DNA from: Mycobacteriales bacterium
GTDB taxonomy: Bacteria > Actinomycetota > Actinomycetes > JAFAQI01
Assembly (NCBI GenBank): GCA_035550055.1
Contig: DASZRO010000031.1
Span: forward strand, 1-64,000
Direction of reading: 5' to 3'
DNA: 64,000 nucleotides
The notes under the pieces were generated by a model. The model had not been told where the DNA came from, made no database searches, and saw nothing but the letters and a program-made list of their open reading frames with translations. How positions within the stretch are numbered: position 1 is the first letter of the stretch; each line of letters opens with the position of its first letter. The translations under genes and the position numbers were made by a program. This document shows positions 17,941-26,768 of this stretch, in pieces.

Positions 17941-18711
17941 TCAGGCGCGACGCATGACCGACTCGCTCGGCAGCGGCGGCTGACCGACCGTGGTCCCGCC
18001 GTCGACCGGAAGGACGAGGCCGGTCACCTGGGCGGAGCGTTCGCTGGCGAGATAGACCGCCGCGTGAGCGACGTCGCTCGGCGAGCCGAGTCGTTGCAAC
18101 GGCTGGATGCGGGCGACGATTGACTCGGTGTCGAAGGCGGCGTTGATCTGCGTGGCGATGTTGCCCGGCGCGATGACGTTGACCCGCAGACCGAGCTCGG
18201 CGAGCTCGATGGCCGCACACCGGCTGAAGTGGATGACGCCCGCCTTCGCCGCCCGGTAGGACGAGAACCCGACCCCCGGCTGGATGCCCGCGATCGAGGT
18301 CGTGCTGATGATCGATCCGCCCGGCGCCATCCGCCTTGCCGCCGCCTGCGTGCCGAGCATGACCCCGAGCAGGTCGACGGCGATGACCTTATGGAAGTCC
18401 CGGAGGTCATCCATCATCAGTCGCCGGAATGAGCCGGAGATGCCGGCGTTGTTGACCATCACGTCGAGCTGGCCGAACCGGTCGACCGCCGCGTCGACCA
18501 CGTCGTTCACACTTGTGGCGTCCGAGACGTCGGTGCGGACGAAGTGCGCTGCCCCGCCGAGCGCGCCGGCCACCGCGGCGCCCGCGGCGTCGTCGATGTC
18601 CGCGATGACCACCTTCGCACCCTCCGCGACGAACGTCTCGGCGATCGCCTTGCCGATGCCGTTGGCGGCGCCGGTGACGATGGCGACCTTGCCGGTGAGC
18701 TCGCCGCTCAT
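17941..18711 (-). CDS. Short-chain dehydrogenase/reductase
   Basis: 256 residues, ATG overlapping the P450 stop (ATGA). Classical SDR: TGAANGIGKAIAE for the cofactor, acidic DIDD for NAD preference, NNAG, STTSIAG and catalytic YRAAK. Last gene of the seven-gene oxygenase operon running 24293 to 17941. It probably oxidises the hydroxyl group introduced by the P450 or a Rieske oxygenase to a ketone (inference from operon position). Confidence 0.92.
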   Translation of the reverse strand: MSGELTGKVAIVTGAANGIGKAIAETFVAEGAKVVIADIDDAAGAAVAGALGGAAHFVRTDVSDATSVNDVVDAAVDRFGQLDVMVNNAGISGSFRRLMMDDLRDFHKVIAVDLLGVMLGTQAAARRMAPGGSIISTTSIAGIQPGVGFSSYRAAKAGVIHFSRCAAIELAELGLRVNVIAPGNIATQINAAFDTESIVARIQPLQRLGSPSDVAHAAVYLASERSAQVTGLVLPVDGGTTVGQPPLPSESVMRRA

Positions 18712-19991
18712 CGCGCGGGCTCGAAGGTGAGATGCAGGGCCACGAGCCCGCGCAGCATGTACGTCGGCACGAACCGGAACTTGCGCTGGCCCTCCGGCCC
18801 GTGCTTGTCGGCGTCTATTCGGATCTTGCTGGTGCGGTGCAGAATCCGCTCGAGGGCGACCCGGCCTTCGGTCCTTGCCAGCGGGGCGCCCGGGCAGAAG
18901 TGGGTGCCGTGGCCGAACGCGAGATGCTCACGCGCGTTGGCACGCGCCGGGTCGAGGGCTGCCGGATCGTCAAAGCGCCGCGGGTCGCGGTTGGCGGCGC
19001 CGTTGAGCAGCATCACGGTCGTGCCCGCGGGGATGTCCACGCCGCCGACCGTCGTGCCCACCCGGGCGACCCGGAAGTCCCCCTTGATCGGACTCTCGAT
19101 CCGTAGGACCTCCTCGACGAAGTTCGGGATGGCCGTCGGATCGGCGCGCAGCGCGTCCTGGATGTCCGGGTGCTCGGCGACGATCCGCAGCGCCGACGCC
19201 AGCAGCCGCACCGTCGTCTCCTGACCGGCGGCGAACAGGTTCGCGGCAACCCGGACCACGTCGAGGACCTCCGGCGTCGATCCGTCCGGGAAGGTCGCCT
19301 CGGCCATGCGCGTCATGATGTCGGCCCGCGGCGCACGGCGGCGGTCCTCGATGTAGTGGCTGAACTTGTCGTAGAGGAACTCCAGTGGCGTGTGGGCCAT
19401 CTGGTTCGACTCTCCGGTGCCGAATCCGCTGGTGCGGGCCAGCCGATCGCGGAACTCCGGGCGATCATCGTCGGGCACGCCGAGCAGATCAGCGATCACG
19501 AGCATCGCGAACGGCGACGCGAACGCCGAGACGAACTCGCAACCGCCTTCGTCGATGAACTCGTCGAGCTGGCGGTCCGCGATCTCCCAGATCGCGGCTT
19601 CGTTCTCCTTGAGCCGCTTCGGGGTGAGCATCCGCATCGTCAGGCCGCGGTGCGCGCCGTGTTTCGGCGGGTCGAAGGTCGGTAGCTGGTCGCTGAACGG
19701 CAGCTCGTCGCGGTGCGCCTCGATGAGCGCCGTCACGTCCTCGCCGACGAGCGGCACGCTGAAGCCCGGGAACGGTCCGGTCACCGAGTTGGCCGAGGAG
19801 AAGGTGGCGGCGTCGCGGTAGACCTCGAGCGCCTCGTCGTACCCGGTGATCATGACGACGCCCTCGTGCGGCTCGCGATGGACCGGACACTGCCCGCGAA
19901 GCTGCTCGTAGTACGGGTACGGGTCGGCAAGGACGGCGCCGCTGCGAAAGAAGTCGATCTCGTCGACAGCGCTCTCGTCGCCACCGCTCAT
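18708..19991 (-). CDS. Cytochrome P450
   Basis: 427 residues from ATG 19991, which overlaps the small-protein stop (ATGA); a longer reading upstream lies inside that gene. Soluble bacterial class I type. I-helix AAGQETT, EVLR for the ExxR motif, and haem-ligand loop FGHGTHFCPGAPLART near residues 360-375. It starts DEIDFFRSGAVLADPYPYYEQLRG, very like the P450 at 29283-30560, so the two are paralogues. It needs a ferredoxin and reductase: a ferredoxin gene lies at 42471-42662 and a reductase in this operon. Hydroxylates an unidentified hydrophobic substrate. Confidence 0.95.
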   Translation of the reverse strand: MSGGDESAVDEIDFFRSGAVLADPYPYYEQLRGQCPVHREPHEGVVMITGYDEALEVYRDAATFSSANSVTGPFPGFSVPLVGEDVTALIEAHRDELPFSDQLPTFDPPKHGAHRGLTMRMLTPKRLKENEAAIWEIADRQLDEFIDEGGCEFVSAFASPFAMLVIADLLGVPDDDRPEFRDRLARTSGFGTGESNQMAHTPLEFLYDKFSHYIEDRRRAPRADIMTRMAEATFPDGSTPEVLDVVRVAANLFAAGQETTVRLLASALRIVAEHPDIQDALRADPTAIPNFVEEVLRIESPIKGDFRVARVGTTVGGVDIPAGTTVMLLNGAANRDPRRFDDPAALDPARANAREHLAFGHGTHFCPGAPLARTEGRVALERILHRTSKIRIDADKHGPEGQRKFRFVPTYMLRGLVALHLTFEPAR

Positions 19992-20320
19992 GTCACTGGC
20001 TCCCGGGTGCGCTCGAGCTGGGCCGATCCGGTGTCGACGGGCAGCGGCTGGTTCCACACCTCGATCGGATAGGACACCAGCGCGTACGAGAAGAGCAAGT
20101 GCATCAGGTTGCGCGCCGGATCCGGTAGCCCGCTCAGCTCGAACTGGTCGCAATAGTCCATCGCCGCCTCTACGCGCGGGAAGCAGGCGTCGTAGAACGA
20201 CCTCATGTCCGCCATCGAGCTCGCCAGCCGCGTGGCCCACCGGTCGGGCTCGGCGGCCAGGCACCACGTGGCGGCGAACGGCTCGAGGTCGGCGAACTCC
20301 TCCGGGAGCAGCGCGGTCAT
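19988..20320 (-). CDS. Small conserved partner of Rieske oxygenase, copy 1
   Basis: 110 residues, ATG overlapping the Rieske gene stop (ATGA). No signal peptide, membrane helix or Cys-rich motif. Homologous to the 108-residue protein at 22675-23001. Shared positions include a leading L-P-x-x-F-x-x-LEPF, W, E-x-DR-x-A-x-R-x-AS-x-M, FYDA-x-FP and P-x-E-x-W-x-QP. Each copy follows a Rieske oxygenase gene. A small structural or substrate-handling subunit is the likely role, by position; it does not look like the classical beta subunit (about 160-180 residues, cone-shaped fold). I do not recognise the family. Confidence 0.82.
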   Translation of the reverse strand: MTALLPEEFADLEPFAATWCLAAEPDRWATRLASSMADMRSFYDACFPRVEAAMDYCDQFELSGLPDPARNLMHLLFSYALVSYPIEVWNQPLPVDTGSAQLERTREPVT

Positions 20321-21582
20321 CGCGTCGCCTCCGCCTTCGGCCGGCCGGCCGCGGCGACCCAGTCGCCGACCGACTTGTGGAAGTGGCGAACCAGGATCTC
20401 CTGGTCGTTGAGGGGGTAGGCGTCGAACGCCTCCGACTCCAGGCCGAGCTGCGTCCCGTCGAGGGTGCCGGCGTCCTGAAGGGCGTACTCCTTGACCGTG
20501 ATCGCGGCGTACTCGCGGGCGAGCCGCTCCCGAGCGGTCCTGGCAGGCGTGAACCACAGGTCCGCCTCGAAGACGTGCGTACTGTGCGAGGTCGGCCAGA
20601 ACCGGTAGCTGAGGTACCAGTTCCGCTCGTAGATCAAGATCTCCAGGTTCGGGAAGATCTGGAAGTTGTCGATCCCCCAGCGCTTCACGTTCCCGGGGTT
20701 GACGCCCGCCAGCTCGCCGTCGAGGGTCCCCGCCTCCCACGGGCCCATGTTCCCGCTGCGCAGCAGCACCTCGGTGGGGTACATCGTCTCGGGCGGCCAC
20801 TTGTGCTTCTGCGAGCCGGTCGTGCTGACCACGCGGTGCGGTCCGTCGAGCTGGTAGTGCGCACCTTCGAAGGTGGCGTTCGGGTCGCGGTGGATGGGTC
20901 CGAGCTGCTCGGTGTGCAGTGGGGGTACGTGGTAGTACTCCTGAAAGGCGTCGATGAACACCTTCCAGTTGCTGTTGTTCTCGGCCCGGAACGAGTAACG
21001 CTCGGTCATCTGTCCGAACGGGTAGTTCTCGAGCGCGCCGATCATCGATCCGAGGAACTCGCGCAACGAGCACGGCGGCGTCTTGGCCAGGTTGACGAAG
21101 ATGAAGCCGGCCCAGACCTCGCAGTGCACCGCCGCGAGCCCCAGGTTGCTCTTGTCGACGTCGAAGAACTCGCTTTCCTGATGGACGTAGGTGCACGCGC
21201 CGTCCATGCCGTAGCGCCAGCCGTGGTACTTGCAGACGAACTGCCGGGAGAACCCGCGCGCCTCCTGCGTCGGCGTGGTGTCCCAGACCAGCTTGTTGCC
21301 GCGGTGCCGGCAGACGTTGTGGAACGCGCGGACGGTGTCGTCGGCGCCGCGCGTGACGATCACCGACGTCCGGGCGGCGACCAGGTCCTTGGTGAACCAG
21401 CTGCCCTTGCGCGGCAGGTCCTCGACGCGCCCGACGTTCAGCCACGCCTGCCGGAAGATCGCGTCCTGCTCGCCGCGGTAGAACTCCGGCGAGATGGAGT
21501 CCCGAAACGACACCGGCTTGGTGCCGAGCTCGGGATAGTGCTGGGTCCACGTGCCTTCGGCCGGTCTCGGCGGACTGGTCAC
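20317..21582 (-). CDS. Rieske non-haem iron oxygenase, alpha subunit, copy 1
   Basis: 421 residues from GTG 21582, decided by an ideal AGGAGG six bases upstream. Rieske 2Fe-2S ligands in CRHRGNK and CKYHGWRY (about residues 75-100). Mononuclear iron site IDAFQEYYHVPPLH (about residues 190-205), with the bridging Asp and two His. Paralogous to 23013-24293; both open with G-(T/S)-WTQH and D-S-I-S-P-E-F-Y. It would hydroxylate a ring or alkyl carbon using O2 and electrons from the reductase encoded just upstream. Not clearly a KshA orthologue; the substrate is unknown. Confidence 0.94.
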   Translation of the reverse strand: MTSPPRPAEGTWTQHYPELGTKPVSFRDSISPEFYRGEQDAIFRQAWLNVGRVEDLPRKGSWFTKDLVAARTSVIVTRGADDTVRAFHNVCRHRGNKLVWDTTPTQEARGFSRQFVCKYHGWRYGMDGACTYVHQESEFFDVDKSNLGLAAVHCEVWAGFIFVNLAKTPPCSLREFLGSMIGALENYPFGQMTERYSFRAENNSNWKVFIDAFQEYYHVPPLHTEQLGPIHRDPNATFEGAHYQLDGPHRVVSTTGSQKHKWPPETMYPTEVLLRSGNMGPWEAGTLDGELAGVNPGNVKRWGIDNFQIFPNLEILIYERNWYLSYRFWPTSHSTHVFEADLWFTPARTARERLAREYAAITVKEYALQDAGTLDGTQLGLESEAFDAYPLNDQEILVRHFHKSVGDWVAAAGRPKAEATR

Positions 21583-21595
21583 TGCTGCCTCCTGG

Positions 21596-22672
21596 TCACG
21601 TCTCGTACACCACACGCACGACCGGCGAGACGGGCACCGTCTGACAGGTCAGCACCCAACCGGCTTCGACCTCCTCGTCGGTGAGGATGTCGTTGACCGC
21701 CATCGAGACCTCGCCCTCCACGACCTGCGCCATGCACGTCGCGCAGTGGCCGGCCTCGCACGACGACGGCGCGGACATCCCGTTCCAGCGCGCCGACTCG
21801 AGGATCGTCAGCTTGTCGCGCTGGCTGACCGTCTTGGTCTCGGAGCCGACCGTGATCGTGAGAGTTCGCTCCTCATCGCTGTCGACCAGTGCCACGGCGA
21901 ACGGCGGCAGCTGCGGAAGCGCGGCCGGTGTGAAGCGCTCGATGTGGATGCAGTCGGTCGCCACACCCGAGCGGGCGAGCCCGGCTTGCACGACCTCCAT
22001 GAACCCGGTCGGCCCGCAGACGTAGAACTCGCGGTCGCCGGCGGCGTCGGCAAACGACGAGACCATGGCTTGCGAGACGAACCCGCTTGCGGCATCGCTG
22101 TGGTGGTGAAGGTCGAGCCGCTCCGGGAACTGCGCAGCGAGCATGTCGAGCGTCGAACCGAAGATGGCCGAGTCACGGTCGCGGTTGGCGAACAGCAGGC
22201 TCACCCGCCGGCTCGAGCCGTGCAGGACCGACTTCACCATCGACAGGATCGGGGTGATGCCGCTGCCCGCGGCGAACATCACGAGGTCGGCCTCGGAGTC
22301 CGGGAGCAGGAACGCCCCTGCCGGCACGCTGACCGGGAGCACGTCACCGACCGCGACCGAGTCGTGCAGCCAGCACGACACCGGGCCGTCGGGGACTCGC
22401 TTCACCGTGACCTGCAGGTCAAGGTCGGTCTCGGGAGCCGACGACATCGAGTAGCTGCGCAGGTGCGGCACGCCGTCGACGACCGCCCGGATCGTGACGA
22501 ACTGACCGGGACGGTAGGTGTAGCGGTCCGCGAGATCGGCCGGCACGTCGAATCCGATCGAGATCGCGTCGGCCGTCTCACGGACGACCCGCTGCACCGC
22601 GAGGTCGTGGTAACGATCGCTGCGCGCCGCCTCAGCCATGCCGGACGCTCGCTCGGTCAACAGGCTCGCCAC
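21596..22672 (-). CDS. Oxygenase reductase (FAD, NADH, plant-type 2Fe-2S), KshB-like
   Basis: 358 residues if the GTG at 22672 is used; it lies two bases after the preceding stop, suggesting coupling. An ATG at 22639 is an alternative. FAD domain RSYSMSSAP, NAD domain AAGSGITPILSM and YVCGPTGFMEV, and a C-terminal ferredoxin domain CEAGHCATC then a fourth Cys in VLTCQT. This domain order is that of class IA-type oxygenase reductases such as KshB, HmpA-like PaaE and related proteins. Lying between the two Rieske cassettes, it most simply serves both. Confidence 0.93.
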   Translation of the reverse strand: MASLLTERASGMAEAARSDRYHDLAVQRVVRETADAISIGFDVPADLADRYTYRPGQFVTIRAVVDGVPHLRSYSMSSAPETDLDLQVTVKRVPDGPVSCWLHDSVAVGDVLPVSVPAGAFLLPDSEADLVMFAAGSGITPILSMVKSVLHGSSRRVSLLFANRDRDSAIFGSTLDMLAAQFPERLDLHHHSDAASGFVSQAMVSSFADAAGDREFYVCGPTGFMEVVQAGLARSGVATDCIHIERFTPAALPQLPPFAVALVDSDEERTLTITVGSETKTVSQRDKLTILESARWNGMSAPSSCEAGHCATCMAQVVEGEVSMAVNDILTDEEVEAGWVLTCQTVPVSPVVRVVYET

Positions 22673-22674
22673 GG

Positions 22675-23001
22675 CTACGGGCGCGGTTCCACCGTGACGT
22701 CGATCGAGGCGGCGCCACTGTCCGGCACGTGAGGCTGTCGCCATGCCTCCACGGGAAAGGACACCGTGACCAGCGAGGAGAACAGCCAGAGCAGGTTGCG
22801 GTCTTCCTCGCAGATCCCGTCGATCGTGACGCCGGTCAGATAGTCGGTGCCGCTTTCGAGCAACGGGAACGCCGCGTCGTAGAACGCCTGGAGCTCCTCC
22901 ATCGTGCTGGCGATCCGCTTGGCGTAGCGGTCGGCCTCGCTCGGCAGGATCCACTGCGAGAACGGCTCGAGGGACGAGAACTGTGCAGGAAGGGTCGCCA
23001 T
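22675..23001 (-). CDS. Small conserved partner of Rieske oxygenase, copy 2
   Basis: 108 residues, ATG with AGGAG nine bases upstream. Paralogue of 19988-20320: LPAQFSSLEPF, EADRYAKRIASTM, FYDAAFP and PVEAWRQP align with the other copy. It follows the second Rieske gene by 11 bases. Repetition of the same gene pair in one operon argues for a functional Rieske/small-protein unit. Function unknown. Confidence 0.82.
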   Translation of the reverse strand: MATLPAQFSSLEPFSQWILPSEADRYAKRIASTMEELQAFYDAAFPLLESGTDYLTGVTIDGICEEDRNLLWLFSSLVTVSFPVEAWRQPHVPDSGAASIDVTVEPRP

Positions 23002-23012
23002 CGCCGTACTCC

Positions 23013-24293
23013 TCAGGACGCAGCCGGGACGGCCGCGGGACCGGTCTTGCTCGCTTGGTAGCGCTCGACCCATTCGCGGCAGGTCGTGTGCATGTGCCGG
23101 AGCATGACCTCCTGGTCGCACAGCGGGAACTCGGTGATCGCCCCGGACTGGAGCATGGTCTGCGTCGCTTCGAGGGTGTTCGCGTCCTGCAGGCCGTACT
23201 CCTTGAACGTGACGACGGCGAGCTCCTGCTGGAGCCGCTCGAGCGCGGTCTTGGGCGGCGCGAAGTACAGCGATGTCTCGAACACGTGCGTGTTGTACGA
23301 CGTCGGCCAGTAGTGGTAGGTGAGGTACCAGTTCGGCTTCCAGAGCAGCAGCATGAAGTTCGGGAAGAACAGGAACGAGTCGATCCCCCAGGCCGGGCTC
23401 TTCGCGGGGTTCACCCCCGGCGGCAGCTCACCGATGTCGGGCCCGTCCCACGGGCCGAACAGGCCGCTGCGCAACGCTCGCTCGATGGGCTTGACCATGT
23501 TCAGGTCCTTGGGCGGGGACATGCCACCCCACGACGAGACCATGGCGTGCGGGCCGTCCACGTCGTAGGCAAGCGCTTCGTAGCCGTAGCTCTGGAGCTT
23601 GCGCGACTCCTCGGACACCGACTGCTTCGCGTGCAGAACGGGTGCGTGGTAGAACTCCATGAAGGCGTCGATGAACAGCTTCCAGTTGCTGCCGATCTCC
23701 GACCGGTACGTGTGCTTCTGGGTCATCAGCTCGAACGGGTACGCCTCGATCCCCGCACCCATCTCGCCCATGTAGTCCCGCAGCGGCTGCGGCTCCTGGT
23801 CGAAGGTGATGAAGATGAACCCGGCCCAGACGTCGATGGTGATCGGCACCAGCCCGAACTTGTCCTTGTCGAGGTCGAAGAACTCGCTCTCCTGCTGGAC
23901 GAAGGTCAGCTTGCCGTCGAGGTCGTAGCGCCAACCGTGGTACTTGCAGGTGAACTGCCGGCAGGTGCCGTCGACCTCCTCCTTCGGGAAGTCGGTCCAC
24001 GCCAGCTTGTTGCCTCGATGCCGGCACATGTTGTGGAACGCCCGCAGCTCGCCGTCACGGTTCTTGACGATGAGCACGGAGGTCTTGGCGGCGTCGAGCT
24101 CCTTGGTGAAGAAGCTGCCCGGCTTCGGCAGCTGCTCGACCCGGCCGACGTTGAGCCAGGTCTTTTTGAAGATCGCCTCTTGCTCGAGCGCGTAGAACTC
24201 CGGCGAGATCGAGTCGCCGTACGACACCGGCTCGGTGGACAGACCGAAGTGCTGAGTCCACGAGCCCTCTGCGGGCTTGTTGAAGTGCGCCAT
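23013..24293 (-). CDS. Rieske non-haem iron oxygenase, alpha subunit, copy 2
   Basis: 426 residues from ATG 24293, supported by GAGAGGG upstream; an in-frame extension into the intergenic region is less likely. Rieske ligands CRHRGNK and CKYHGWRY, and iron site IDAFMEFYHAPVLH. First gene of the operon. It shares long similarity with copy 1, including SEFFD-(V/L)-DK and the C-terminal 'EYxLQDAxTL' segment, so a tandem duplication followed by divergence is likely. It may act on a different position or a later intermediate. Confidence 0.94.
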   Translation of the reverse strand: MAHFNKPAEGSWTQHFGLSTEPVSYGDSISPEFYALEQEAIFKKTWLNVGRVEQLPKPGSFFTKELDAAKTSVLIVKNRDGELRAFHNMCRHRGNKLAWTDFPKEEVDGTCRQFTCKYHGWRYDLDGKLTFVQQESEFFDLDKDKFGLVPITIDVWAGFIFITFDQEPQPLRDYMGEMGAGIEAYPFELMTQKHTYRSEIGSNWKLFIDAFMEFYHAPVLHAKQSVSEESRKLQSYGYEALAYDVDGPHAMVSSWGGMSPPKDLNMVKPIERALRSGLFGPWDGPDIGELPPGVNPAKSPAWGIDSFLFFPNFMLLLWKPNWYLTYHYWPTSYNTHVFETSLYFAPPKTALERLQQELAVVTFKEYGLQDANTLEATQTMLQSGAITEFPLCDQEVMLRHMHTTCREWVERYQASKTGPAAVPAAS

Positions 24294-24390
24294 GTGCCCT
24301 CTCCACGGTCCGGTTCCCGCAGATGATATCAAGGATTCCGTTGCCGAGAACAGCGTTTCCGGAAATGAGACGGACGGCGTCACGAGGCGC

Positions 24391-24411
24391 GGCCGTTGCA
24401 TTGCTACGGCC
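24391..24411. promoter_or_regulatory. Candidate operator between Rieske operon and mycofactocin SDR
   Basis: A 21-base near-palindrome: arms GGCCGT and ACGGCC enclose an inner GCA-T-TGC, so 9 of 10 symmetric pairs match. It lies in the 170-base divergent gap, 98 bases from the Rieske start and 53 bases before the SDR start. It could bind one regulator controlling both directions. Confidence 0.5.
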
Positions 24412-24463
24412 TCGAATGAAAGAGTGAATTACTACGACACCGAAGCACTGGGGACGGGGACGC

Positions 24464-25282
24464 ATGGGCACGCTCGACGGCAGGGTCGCGTTCATCACCG
24501 GCGCGGCGCGAGGCCAAGGCAGGGCCCACGCGGTGCGGCTCGCGCAAGAGGGCGCGGACATCATCGGCATCGACATCTGCGAGCAGATGGCCTCCGCGGG
24601 CTACCCGATGGGGACCCAGGACGAGCTCGACCAGACGGTCAAGGAGGTCGAGGCCCTCGGCCGCCGCATGCACGCCGTCAAGGCAGATGTGCGGGAGTAC
24701 GGCGAGGTGCGCGCGGCGTACAAGGAAGGCGTCGCCGAGCTCGGCGCGGTGACGATCGTCGTCGCGAACGCGGGCATCGGACCCGGCAACCCCGTCGTAC
24801 CGCAAGAGGACGTGTGGGCGGAGGTCATCGGCGTCAACCTCACCGGCGTGTGGAACACCGGCCGGGCAACCATCGAGTCGATGATCAAGAACGGGCAAGG
24901 CGGATCCGTCATTTTGACCAGCTCGACCGGTGGCCTGATGTCCCCGGCCGCCAACGACGCCGGCATGCTCGGTTACACCGCCGCCAAACACGGCGTCATC
25001 GGCCTGATGCGGGCGTGGGCGAACTACTGCGCGCCGCACTTCATCCGCGTCAACGCCGTCGCCCCGACCACGGTGCAGACGCCGATGGCCGGTGGCGGCA
25101 GCGTCGAGGACATCGTCAAGCACGCGCCGCACCTGTTGAACTCACTGACCAACGCCATCCCCATCCAGGCCGTCGAAGCGGCGGACATCGCCAACGCCGT
25201 GGCGTTCCTCGCGTCGGAGGAGTCCCGCTACATCACCGGAACGGTGCTGCCCGTCGACGCCGGCAACCTCGTTCGTCGCTGA
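24464..25282 (+). CDS. Mycofactocin-coupled SDR oxidoreductase
   Basis: 272 residues, ATG preceded by GGGGACGGGGAC. TGAARGQGRAHAVRLA at the N-terminus and an insertion after DICEQ (about residues 38-60) ending in VKEVEALGRR are hallmarks of the SDR group that keeps NADH bound and passes electrons to mycofactocin. Catalytic YTAAK near residue 170. Oxidises an alcohol, probably non-exchangeably bound to NAD. No mycofactocin synthesis genes are in the window, so they should be elsewhere. Followed by aldehyde dehydrogenase, 31-base gap, giving an alcohol-to-acid route. Confidence 0.88.
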   Translation: MGTLDGRVAFITGAARGQGRAHAVRLAQEGADIIGIDICEQMASAGYPMGTQDELDQTVKEVEALGRRMHAVKADVREYGEVRAAYKEGVAELGAVTIVVANAGIGPGNPVVPQEDVWAEVIGVNLTGVWNTGRATIESMIKNGQGGSVILTSSTGGLMSPAANDAGMLGYTAAKHGVIGLMRAWANYCAPHFIRVNAVAPTTVQTPMAGGGSVEDIVKHAPHLLNSLTNAIPIQAVEAADIANAVAFLASEESRYITGTVLPVDAGNLVRR

Positions 25283-25313
25283 ACCGCACCCACACGAGCA
25301 AAGAGGAGCATCG

Positions 25314-26768
25314 ATGACCGCGCTTGCCGTCCTTGAGGAGCTTCGGGCCCGGCCCGGGTCGGGCGACACGATCGCGATCGTCGACCCGGTCACCGAAGAG
25401 CAGATCGGCGAGTTCAAAGACGGTGGGCCGGAGGCGATCGACGCGGCGGTCGCACGGGCCCGCGAGACCTTCGACTCGGGCGTGTGGCGCAACAAGCCCG
25501 GACCCGAGAAGGCCAGGATCCTCTGGAAGGTCGCGGAGCTGCTCGAAGCGCGCGCCGAGGAGCTGGCCCAGATCGACTCGCTGAACACCGGCATGCCGCT
25601 GCCGCAGGCGACCCGCAACATGGATGCCGTCATCGAGTACTTCCGCTACTTCGCCGGCTGGTGCACCAAGATCCACGGCGTCGCACGTGACATCCGGATG
25701 GCCGGCGGGCTCAACGGGTACGACGCCCGGATCCACTCGTACACGATCAAGGAGCCGGTCGGCGTCGTCGGGCTGATCATCCCGTGGAACGGCCCGGCCT
25801 TCAACGCGGCAGCGAAGCTCGCTCCGTCCCTGGCGGCCGGCTGCAGCAGCGTGCTCAAGCCCGCCGAGGAGACCCCGCTGTCGGCGCTGGTCTTCGAGCA
25901 GGTGCTCGAGCAGGCCGGGGTGCCGGAAGGCGTCACGAACCTCGTCCAGGGGTGGGGCCACACCGCCGGGCAACGACTGATCGAGCACCCCGACGTCGAC
26001 AAGATCGCCTTCACCGGCTCGACCGAGGTCGGCAAGAAGATCGTCGCGGCGGCGAACGGCAACCTCAAGCGGGTGATGCTCGAGCTCGGCGGCAAGTCGC
26101 CCACACTCATCTACGACGACGCCGAACTCGAGCGGGCGATCCCGGCCGCGGCGATGGGAATCTTCATGCACTCCGGTCAGGCGTGCGTCGCCGGATCACG
26201 GGTGTTCGTGCAGCGTGGGGTCTACCAACAGGTGCTGGACGGCATCTCGGCGTTCGCGAACCGGCTGCGGTTCGGCGGGCCGCAGGACGGCAAGGTCCAC
26301 AGCGGCCCGATCATCAGCGAGCGACAGATGAACCGCGTCCTCGGCTACATCGACGACGGCAAGAACAACGGTGCCGAGGTGGCGGCCGGCGGGCACCGGC
26401 TCGACCGCAAGGGCTGGTTCGTCCATCCCACGGTTCTCACCAGCGTCGACTCGAACACCCGGGTGTTCCAGGAGGAGATCTTCGGGCCGGTCGTGGCCGT
26501 CACTCCCTTCGACGACGATGACGAGGTGGTGGCGCTCGCCAACGACTCGACGTACGGCCTTGCCGCCGCGGTCTACACCCGCGACCTGTCTCGGGCGCAC
26601 TCGCTGGCCGGGCGGCTCGACGCCGGCAGCGTGACGCTGAACTGCCAGATGATGTGGGACGCCGACGTGTCCTTCGGCGGCTTCAAGCAGTCCGGCTGGG
26701 GCTACGAGAACGGCGAGCTCGGCCTGGACAGCTACCTGCGGTCGAAGTCCGTCTGGACGATGATCTAG
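25314..26768 (+). CDS. Aldehyde dehydrogenase
   Basis: 484 residues, AAGAGGAG before the ATG. Normal length for the family. NAD-binding FTGSTEVGKK, general base Glu in LELGGKSPT and catalytic Cys in SGQACVAGSR. Oxidises an aldehyde, likely the product of the mycofactocin-coupled SDR encoded upstream, to a carboxylate. Its stop overlaps the convergent gene's stop by 4 bases. Confidence 0.94.
   Translation: MTALAVLEELRARPGSGDTIAIVDPVTEEQIGEFKDGGPEAIDAAVARARETFDSGVWRNKPGPEKARILWKVAELLEARAEELAQIDSLNTGMPLPQATRNMDAVIEYFRYFAGWCTKIHGVARDIRMAGGLNGYDARIHSYTIKEPVGVVGLIIPWNGPAFNAAAKLAPSLAAGCSSVLKPAEETPLSALVFEQVLEQAGVPEGVTNLVQGWGHTAGQRLIEHPDVDKIAFTGSTEVGKKIVAAANGNLKRVMLELGGKSPTLIYDDAELERAIPAAAMGIFMHSGQACVAGSRVFVQRGVYQQVLDGISAFANRLRFGGPQDGKVHSGPIISERQMNRVLGYIDDGKNNGAEVAAGGHRLDRKGWFVHPTVLTSVDSNTRVFQEEIFGPVVAVTPFDDDDEVVALANDSTYGLAAAVYTRDLSRAHSLAGRLDAGSVTLNCQMMWDADVSFGGFKQSGWGYENGELGLDSYLRSKSVWTMI

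Noticed and set aside
18708-20267. Longer P450 start
   Set aside because: The extension lies in the small-protein gene; ATG 19991 has the ATGA overlap typical of this operon.
18708-24293. Assignment of the Rieske enzymes as KshA (3-ketosteroid 9-alpha-hydroxylase)
   Set aside because: The reductase is KshB-like in domain order, but the alpha subunits are longer, duplicated and paired with a small protein; no steroid-ring genes are in the window.
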